64,000 nucleotides of DNA, taken from contig JAHWDD010000014.1 in the NCBI GenBank assembly GCA_023897205.1, positions 248,001 through 312,000 on the forward strand. The letters run 5' to 3'. Below are positions 56,189 through 64,000 of the stretch, one piece after another. Below the pieces are notes generated by a model. It was not told the origin of the DNA. It saw only the letters and a list, made by a program, of their open reading frames with translations, and did not search any database. The stretch comes from Exophiala sp. HKRS030. Taxonomy: Eukaryota > Ascomycota > Eurotiomycetes > Chaetothyriales > Herpotrichiellaceae. Within the stretch, counting starts at the first letter, position 1, and every line of letters starts with the position of its first letter. The position numbers and the translations under genes are program-made.

Positions 56189-57123
56189 GTTAGTATCTGA
56201 CAGAATATCTCGGGTCAAGGTTGCAAGTAATGTGTGTCACAAAAAATTCCATGGCAGTCTTTTGTTGTGGTGTTGAGCCCTAATTTTCGGGGAGACTAGA
56301 CAGTATGAAAGGGGTTGAGGGCGGCTAGACTGCTTTATGGGCTTTTTTGGGTCTCGAATTCCTTGCATTGCATTGCGAGCAGAGCAGTAGCGGACATGAT
56401 TGGAGGTGGTGTTGTGGGTGATTCTCAAGAAAGTCTCGAACGAAATTTCGAGAATGGTATGAGAGTCGTTAACTACATGTGACTCTCCTTGGTTGTCAAC
56501 CCCCAGGTTGCACAGATGTCTTTGCTTTTTTGTGTTTTGATTTTGATGACAAACTCCAGACATTCCTTTGAAGGCCATAATAGTACAAAGTAGCCTGAAT
56601 AACACACAGAGATACAATATATTGGCTTCTGCTATACTTGCTTCTTTCAGTCTCCTGGAACTATGATGGTGTTTGGGTCTATCCCTTTGCTGACTTTGCT
56701 GAAATTGCTGACTTTGATGGCCTCTACATTGCAAAATACGGGGACAACTACGAAGATTCCTTGACGACAATCAACCTCATTCGTCTTACTCGCCACTACT
56801 ACTGTTCAAGTCCTTCACTTCACGTTATTTAAGCATTTTCTATAACGTCATGTCTTTGATGTAGTAGCAGAACGAGAAGATGGGACTGCTGGGATTCCCC
56901 AAACCACCGAGCCGAAAGACATGGGAGAGAAACCTCGGCATAAGATGGGTGACACCTCCAAATATTATTCTCCTTTCGAAGATCTTGTATGTTTTTTTTG
57001 TTTATTCCATGATAAAATGTCTTTGGATTGATCTGGCGGTTCAAAATATTTTGACACGATAGTCGGACGACACTTTCTGTTTTAGAGATTTTCACTTTTT
57101 CATTCGTTTTGTTTGTTGAAACA
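56189..57123. other. Intergenic
   Basis: These 935 bp contain the INO1 3' end and the promoter of the thioesterase. Short frames lack motifs. Confidence 0.5.
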
Positions 57124-58327
57124 ATGACGACGCGGGTCAAAAGTCTCGACTTTGAAAGTCATATTGAACTAGAACAAATTGGGCCTGTAAGTGACTTTGA
57201 TACCGATCCGGGGAGTTACATATATATATATATATGTAACCGATACGGCAGGGAGGGGACGCCGTCGTCGGCAATCTGTAGCTCTAACATTTCTCGGTAG
57301 GACACATTCACAAACGTTCATCCACCATGGGTTTTCCCAATCACCCATACGATGCCGGGACCTCTGATGATGGCGGAAGCCACGGCGGCAGCATACAGGA
57401 CTGTCACTGAAGATTTCAGGATAGACTCCTTACAGGTGACGTTCATGTTGGGTCCAAAGACGGACAGACCACTCATCTACAAGGTACAACGTCTCAGTCA
57501 AGGAAGGACTTTCGTGTCACGTCTGGTCAATATCGAACAGGACGACGGAAGGATTTGCGTGACCGTCACGGCCAGTTTCGTCAGAGCCACCGAATGGACG
57601 GGTCGTAGCATGACACACACCGAGTCCATGAAGACGACCGAACGTGTCGGCGACATCACTTTGGACGACTTCGAGGGAGACCATACACCGTTGGGACCTT
57701 TCATGAAGTTTCAGAGGTTGCCACATTTGCAGCTACCAGGTGCGTTGGTGTCCTTGTTTCTCCCTCCAAAGTTTCCCTGACACTCTACCGGGATGATCGT
57801 AGAAGCCAACGACCCGATCACGACGACGATCGGTCCTGTGGTTGCAAAGATCGACCCTCCTATAAAAGCACCGGCGGGTTCACAGGCACACTTGTTGGGT
57901 ATAATATACCTCTCGGATTATCACATCATGGATTGTCCTTTGCGCATCCACGATATCCCGTTGGGGTTGTTTCCCATCAATGACCGCACAAGGACAAAAC
58001 AGCCCGCGAGCATGAAAATCATGACGAGTTTGAACCACGCGATACATTTCCACGTCCACGACGGTTTCCGAGCCGACGAACTGGTGTACGTCGAGGCGAC
58101 GACCCCGTGGGCAAAGGACGGAAGGGCATTGATCCATTCGAGAATCTTCAGTCACAAGGGTCTGTTGATTGCCACTTGTGTGCAAGAGGTAGGTCAGCTC
58201 AAGATTTTGTTTGAGTTTCTGCTTGTTGTTCCTGCTGCTACTTCGGCTGCTGCTCTGTTTCGAAACCGAATTGACATTCACATATTTCTAGGCGTTCTAT
58301 GTCTTCAAAGACAATGCCAAACTTTAG
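57124..58327 (+). CDS. Peroxisomal acyl-CoA thioesterase II (TesB type)
   Basis: Exons 57124-57186, 57301-57739, 57803-58188 and 58292-58327 join in phase to 307 residues, the usual size for the double hot-dog enzyme. Spliced motifs are DTFTNVHPPWVF, ATAAAYRTV, RTFVSRLVNIEQ and, in the second hot dog, LGIIYLSDYHIMD, SLNHAIHFH and DGRALIHSRIFSHKGLLIATCVQE. The last exon encodes only eleven residues ending Ala-Lys-Leu, a PTS1 peroxisomal signal. The enzyme hydrolyses acyl-CoA to free acid and CoA in support of beta-oxidation. Intron 1 holds a (TA)n tract. If the last intron stays in, the frame runs on without a PTS1. Confidence 0.93.
57221..57237. repeat. (TA)n microsatellite inside an intron
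   Basis: About eight TA units lie within intron 1 of the thioesterase gene. They form a self-complementary tract with the surrounding GTTACAT and ATGTAAC words, a possible hairpin in the pre-mRNA. Confidence 0.7.
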
Positions 58328-58935
58328 GTATTTAGTCAAAGAAGGAAACCATCATGTGTGTATATGGTTGATCCTTGGGAGAAGTTGTGGCTAGATGTTA
58401 TGTGGTGTTACTGGATAGGCTGTTGTCAGAGTGGACGAGTGATTCAAGAGTGATCAAATGAAGTTACGAAATCTTTGTTTGAGCTTAGCTAGGCTGTCCC
58501 AGATCCTCTATGTCGTTGGTTTGAACTGTATTGCATGCGGATGATTCGCACCAGAAGTTCTAATGTGAGTAGACACTCCAGCTTGTATGGGGGTATGTAC
58601 GGAAGAAGATCGGTGAAATGATGTTCCTGCTCCGGCAGGCTTTCCCTACTTTCACCGCAGGTGGTTGCACCAAGTTGTAGCTTCTCATAAGAAGTCAAAA
58701 AAAATCGCGCCTTTGTTGGTTTCAAGTAAAGCTTTACCATTGAGAATTCCCTGAATCCAGACTTTTGCCAGCCTCAGCAAGCCACCTGTCGTTGTCACTC
58801 AAAAGGTGACCGAATTCGACAGAACAGCTTCCTCTGTTCGTCCCTGTACGCTCATTCTCCTCCCCCCACCAAACAACAAATCCCCCTTCTGAAATTGCAG
58901 CCACCGTGTTTTTTGATGAACCAATTCCTGATGAC
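58328..58935. other. Intergenic
   Basis: These 608 bp lie between two plus-strand genes. The frame of the next gene is open to 58906 without an ATG. No other feature is seen. Confidence 0.5.
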
Positions 58936-59977
58936 ATGTCTTCTGACGATTTACTCCTAAGTGTAGTGTCCCTAGAGCAGTTTTCCACCGTACTGTCCTC
59001 TGTTCCCATCGTCGTCGCCAAATTCTACTACGACGGTTTCATAGCTCAGCAGATCCTCCCGACCTATCACAAATTATCCCGGCGATACGTGAATGAAAGC
59101 AAGATCGTATTCACAACAATCAAACTCGACCACCAAGCTGATTTCGCAAACTCATATGGCGTCGGGAGGAAGCCGACGTATATGATATTCAAAAACGCTC
59201 GAAGGATAGCAACAATCGTAGATCCGAACCCAGAGAAACTCGAGGAATTCCTGAACGGCCTCAAGGAAGAATCGGAGAACATGGACACGACAGAAGCGGG
59301 CAATCCCAAGGTGGACGAGCCATGGCATGGAGCTGAACTGCCTCGAGGATACGTGGACGTCACCGACCAGGTCAACTTTCTGGGTTTGGAACTGTTGAAC
59401 TGGGACTCGTCGCACGGGAACGCGAGGAAACTGATTAGCAAAGACAAGCCGTTGGGTAAGCAGCTGTTTTCCCAAAAACCATCGAACGAGGGCGAGTACA
59501 AAATGAATGCTGACACAGATCCCGAAAAAAGGCACACCAGAGGCAAAGGTAGACTTTGTACAAAGCGACACGGACGAACAATTGATGCTTTACATTCCAT
59601 TTATGCGAAATTTGAAAATCCATTCGATTCACCTCACGTCCCTGCCGGACAACACTGACGACGACGACGAGTCCCCGAGCCGACCCAAGCTCGTCAAATT
59701 CTACACCAACACACCTCACATTCTCGGTTTCGACGAAGCGGACGGCGCACCCCCGACGCAGGAGGTGACCTTGACGGAAAAAGACTGGAATCCCACAACC
59801 GGCACCGCCAAGATAGATTTGCGCATCGTCAAGTTCCAAAACGTTTCCAGTATGGTCATGTTCATAGTTGAAAGCGAAGGTGACAACGAGAAGGTCAGAC
59901 TGGACCGGATACGAATCATTGGCGAGACTGGAGAGAAGAGGGACGGCAAGATCGAAAAGGTCGCATCTGATGAGTGA
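58936..59977 (+). CDS. PITH-domain protein with thioredoxin-like fold lacking the active-site cysteines
   Basis: Exons 58936-59455 and 59541-59977 give 318 residues. The acceptor is chosen at GGCACACCAG because it restores the PITH frame (EAKVDFVQSDTDEQL); the nearer CACAG at 59520 would shift the frame. Residues about 5-112 follow a thioredoxin pattern (PIVVAKFYYDGFIAQQILPTYHKL, then VFTTIKLDHQADFANSYGVGRKPTYMIFKNARRI) but have no CxxC where WCGPC is expected. The conserved cis-proline is also preceded by Lys. The PITH domain (about 145-310) binds the 26S proteasome in Txnl1. A structural, non-redox adaptor is inferred. The two introns and exons are otherwise ordinary. Confidence 0.82.
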
Positions 59978-62900
59978 AAAAACCCCAAGGACGAGGGACA
60001 AGAAAGAAAGAAATGTTCATGAGATATGAGGAACGATCACATGCAAAAGAAGGACAGGAACAAGAACATGAATTTGGAGAGACAGAGAGCCATTAGACTT
60101 TGAAACAGAAGTACTTTGTGTTATGTGGACAAAAAGGGAATTCAAATTAGAGTCGAGGAATGCAATCATTGCATCAGATAGAGGTGCTTTATTACTGTAC
60201 GGAGTAGCATCTTCAAGGAGACAATCAAATACTGCATAGGTACAGCAGCCTGAGGACATTCTTTTGAGCATTTGATCAGTAAATCAAATGCTTCGTTGCT
60301 TGCCAAACGGAAAGTCGGTCACACGTCCATCGCCCGGGCCAGATATGGCCCTGTAACACACAGTCCTCGGAAGCATCATTACTCGTCTTCTTCTGGTTGG
60401 TAAGAATCATAAAAATCGCGAGAAATGGGAAAACAAGGGGAAAAGGGAAGAGGAAATGAGAGTGTTTGTCCGACCCCACGCGTTTACAAGCGCAGAGACA
60501 CATGAACGAGGCCGAACCAGACTCTTTTGATACATCAAAACTCCGTACGGAGTGGTTTGATATAAAAAAAAACCGGTAAAATCTTCCTCGATCAAGGAGA
60601 TCGGTTTGCAATTGTTTTAATCTGTGCTGCCACTGACACTTGGACTCGCCATGAGAGTTATGTTTTGAAAAGCCAAGCAACACTGGGGTATCAATTGATG
60701 GTGGCAGCGCCGCACGAAGAAAAAAGAAAAAAAAGGAAACAGAAAGCAGATGAGATGGAAAAATTGTTTTCATCAGTAGGAGCGACGAGGCAGCAAAATC
60801 AAGCTAGACCTATTTTGGTATGGGGGGGATTGTTTTGAGCTTGGCGCGATGTTCGAAAAATCTTTGAACTACCTTTGTACTTTGTTTGTTTCCTACTTCG
60901 TTTGATGAAATGATATCTAAGGCTCATGATGAAGTTTTCAAAAAAACAAATTAAAAGATAGGAAGAGAATGATTACTGGGGTCTATCAAAACGATTCTGG
61001 TAAATGATCTCAAATCTTGACGAAAAAAATTCTGAAGCCTTTTGCACAATTCTTTTGATTCTTTCCGAAAGATCATGTTTCTGTCCATCCAAAATTACGG
61101 AGCACCGAGACACCCAAGCTGGAGGGGGACGTGTTCGTCTCTGCAAATGACTACTTGCTCAAGGGTCGACTTGTGATCATCGATACCTAGGTAGGATTGG
61201 AAAGGGAACGTGATTGAGGTGGTGGTGGAGGAGGAGGAGGAGGAGGAGGAGGAGGAGGAGGAGGAGGAGGAGGAGGAGGAGGAGGAGGAGGAGGAGGAGG
61301 AGGAAGAAGTAGAGAAGTGATCAGGAAGAGTGATCTTAAAAAAGACCCTGCAGGGTCCGGGATTCGTGTGTCGTATCTGTGCCAGCTCGAATGATGATGA
61401 TTTTTAGTTGGACTGTACGACTGACATGTCCCCGGTGAGGTTGTTCCCCGATACACGATGACCCCCTTTCCCTTTCTGTTCATACGAAAATGAGATGCAC
61501 AATAAACTATTTAAAATCGTCCGAGTGTATCTTCTCCTCTTCTTCAAATTGGCAAGGCTTATGGTATTTCCATTGTGGCTTGGCGGCTGCTGCTGCTGCT
61601 GTTGTTGTCACCACAGAGCACGCCTTCACTATCACCATCACAAACGATATGGAGTATTTCGGACTCCGTTATTCACTACATGTGGACGCCAATGCCGACA
61701 CCAACCAGAAAAAGGAAATCTCCGGTAACATGAACGCACCCAGGTTCGAACCGTCGACTCAGACCAGACCATGCCATGCCAGCCTTGATCAAAGTTCCGT
61801 ACTCGATCTCGACTTCCGACCTTGGCTGTACTCATCTTGAAACACTTGGACACAACCTGTTGCATCTGTCTGATATTGTCTGCGGCTTACATTCCCCCTT
61901 GCTAGAGGCACCAAAAAAAGTATTGTTGACGAAACAAAAACTCATCTCACAACCTCCCTGATCAGGGGAAGTCATGAGAATAGAAAACCAAGGTATGGGC
62001 CAAGATTTTTAAAGGGGCAACACCTCTGGAATTGAAACTACAAATGGCCGCAGGACATCCCTACTCTGGTCAACCAGAACCCAAACCCTAACCCGGCCGG
62101 AGAAGGGGCATGGAAGAACTGATTCTGAGGGTACGCAAACAAACGCCTAGGACGTGATTGGACTCCGGAAATGCACGCTGCCAATTGAGTTATCAACCCA
62201 TTGTTGAGTGAAATTTCGCGAATCAAACATATCAACGGAATATTTAACATGTCTTCACTGATGATGCTGAGGGTGCGCTCATTGGGGGGAGAAAGGTGTC
62301 TGTCTTCACTGTCTTCACCAACGTTGGGGAGGGGCGCCGGGGAAGGACGGCTACTGCTGTTGCTGCTGGGCATCACTAATATGCCCTACATCGCAATTCC
62401 GACCAAGGTTCGCAGCTCAAGCAAAAGACTCAGACAAATCGAATGTCAATAGAGTATGACTGGAGCGTCGACAACTCATGGATTTCTTTGGGCGAGGCGG
62501 TACACCGAAAATGAAAGAATACCCTGTAGGTGTCCTTTCCAGTTCCCTTGGTCCAGGTACATTGAAAAGGAAAGAGTGTCTGGTAGGTAATTTTCCAGAG
62601 CACTTCCCACTTCACGGCACTGGGGTACGGCGAAGCAACTTGTATGGTTTGATAAAGGATTCCTTCAGAGAAAAGCCTTGTCGATAAATCATCGTACCGA
62701 CCTTGATAGCTCATGCTCCTGAGATGTCTGATGTCCTGAGACGATGGCTGTCACATCGATTGTCAACTCAGCCCATCCTCGCGCTGCGTACGCGTACCTG
62801 ACATCAATTCAGAGGCGGCCGACTCATTTTACACCAAATACCAGACGCGAGAACATCTGACAGATTTGCAGGTAATAGTTTTCAATCGAAGGCGCCATCA

Positions 62901-64000
62901 GATCCAAAATTTATCTTTCGACTATACCTTACTCGATCACAAGCTGCCGATCCAGCTGATGGGGACATAGTACATGCTGCCATCGTGGGCGTAGCCTTAC
63001 TTCAGACAGCGATATTGAAAATCATGGAAGGAACTCAACATGTCAATTTCAAAGCCTTGAGTTTGATCGCCAACATCTAGTCAACACTATGCTCAACATG
63101 TCATTCCGCTTGTTCGCGGCTGGTGGACCTATGTAGCACCAAAATTCTGGTAATCCAATTCTCTAGCGACACCAGCCAACCAGCAAAGCCGGAGAGTACC
63201 CATGGACCTCGGGTCATCCCACAATGGGCGAGAGAATTGGTTCCATCTACTTGGTCACTGGTACGAGTACATGGACTATCGGAGGGACGAGAAGACATGC
63301 CGAATGTGGTTGAATGGTAGGGGGTACGTACTGTAAACGATCGTCGTTCAGAGAGGGAAACTGTTTCCACATACTACTGAAAGTTTGCGGTGCAGTAATC
63401 AAGCTAGAGCACATCCATCTGATTTTTCTTGAGCGATCAGTACTTAACAGACGACCGAGTTGGGCACGAAAGAGCTTGGAAGACGCTAAACGATGCAGAG
63501 AGCTCCATGCAGTGAGAAGTACAGAGTATCATTCTCTCTGGACCTACGGAGTAGTAATTTGTGTGTCATGGCAAGCAGGCATAGCTCGGCACGTGTGCTT
63601 TTGTGAAGGCACCAGTCGAAAGAGTCGCCACGAACATACCACACGGACTCGACCAGAGTAAGAAGTTGCATCGTATGGTTCAGAACACAGGGATTTCCCG
63701 ACTGCAAGTGCCTTTCGAAGCGACCATTAGCGGGAAATCTAGGTGCAAGCCACTGCAACGGGGAACATGTCTTTTAAGGAACGGACAAGACCAGGAATAG
63801 GCGATATTTGAGGACATGCAGTCGAACTAACTAGGACATTCGTCTACCACCGACTCACACCTCCGCCACACGCCTCATTCTGAATGCCAGAGGCGATAAG
63901 AAGATAAAACAGGTGGATACCAATTTCCCCGGAAGCGCTACTCAGTCCTCCCCATGAAGTTTCCATCTGATTCTCTGCCATACACGACTCGTAGCAAAAT
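59978..64000. other. Gene-poor right end, 4 kb
   Basis: I found no exon with family resemblance on either strand. Features seen are TACGGAGTA words (60198, 63545), a TACCTAGGTA palindrome (61184-61193), a long GGA tract, a CTG/GTT tract near 61590-61610, and poly-A runs. The frames at 62038-62376 (minus) and 62201-62452 (plus) are mutually overlapping and motif-free. Genes may begin beyond the right edge. Confidence 0.45.
61218..61307. repeat. (GGA)n polypurine microsatellite
   Basis: About 29 almost perfect GGA units (GGT at the left end, GAA at the right) form a 90-bp purine-only strand. It produces an artificial polyproline frame on the minus strand, which is not a gene. Such tracts can form triplex or G-quadruplex structures. 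Confidence 0.9.

Noticed and set aside
61187..61483. Minus-strand frame with a run of about 35 prolines
   Set aside because: It is simply the reverse reading of the GGA microsatellite, with no conserved flanking sequence.
61738..61760. GGTTCGAACC word resembling a tRNA B box
   Set aside because: No paired T-stem and no A box at the right distance.
1..64000. Biosynthetic (secondary-metabolite) gene cluster
   Set aside because: No polyketide synthase, peptide synthetase, terpene cyclase or P450 is present; laccase, SDR and regulator are separated by housekeeping genes such as AP-3 delta.

Overview
The window is nuclear DNA of a filamentous ascomycete (Pezizomycotina). The evidence is many protein-coding genes on both strands, short introns of about 46-115 bp with GTRNGT donors and CTRAC branch points, Zn2Cys6 transcription factors, fungal-type laccase, MFS and SDR genes, and clear fungal orthologues (PxlA, AP-3 delta, eIF4E, uS5, INO1, synaptojanin). 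Gene content and the dispersed TACGGAGTA and TACCTAGGTA words suggest Eurotiomycetes, possibly Chaetothyriales; that placement is inference. Intron positions were worked out by hand from reading frame and splice signals. Most resolve cleanly into full-length family members, and exon coordinates are given in each entry.

Layout. 1-1.2 kb: a decayed MFS drug-transporter gene running off the left edge, followed by AT-rich DNA with an inverted repeat. 1.8-8 kb: a small mitochondrial membrane protein, a secreted protein and a large synaptojanin-type phosphoinositide phosphatase. 9.1-14.7 kb: a coiled-coil protein with a C-terminal ubiquitin-like domain and possible lipidation signals at both ends, then EMC2. 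15.8-21.6 kb: a membrane-anchored laccase-like multicopper oxidase and AP-3 delta. 21.8-25.8 kb: a short-chain dehydrogenase and a Zn2Cys6 regulator transcribed divergently from a 434-bp spacer. 26.1-29.9 kb: a C2H2 zinc-finger gene with an unresolved splice phase and a Git1-like MFS transporter. 30-35.7 kb: a gene-poor region with an SRR1-domain pseudogene lying between two diverged copies of a roughly 350-bp repeat.

35.7-46 kb: a regulator with a Zn2Cys6 cluster in the middle of the protein, then housekeeping genes (eIF4E, Mpv17/Sym1, uS5/RPS2) and two mitochondrial proteins. 46-51.6 kb: a Xi-class glutathione transferase of very high GC3 and the LIM protein PxlA. 54.4-60 kb: INO1, a peroxisomal acyl-CoA thioesterase whose PTS1 sits on a tiny last exon, and a PITH-domain protein with a redox-dead thioredoxin fold. 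60-64 kb: no supported gene; simple repeats, including a long GGA tract.

Several genes bear on membrane lipids and trafficking (synaptojanin-type phosphatase, Git1-like transporter, INO1, AP-3 delta, EMC2), but they are scattered among unrelated genes and do not form an operon-like or biosynthetic cluster. The most unusual observations are the doubly lipidated ubiquitin-like protein, the repeat-flanked SRR1 pseudogene, the intergenic TACGGAGTA word family, and the last-exon PTS1 that intron retention would remove.
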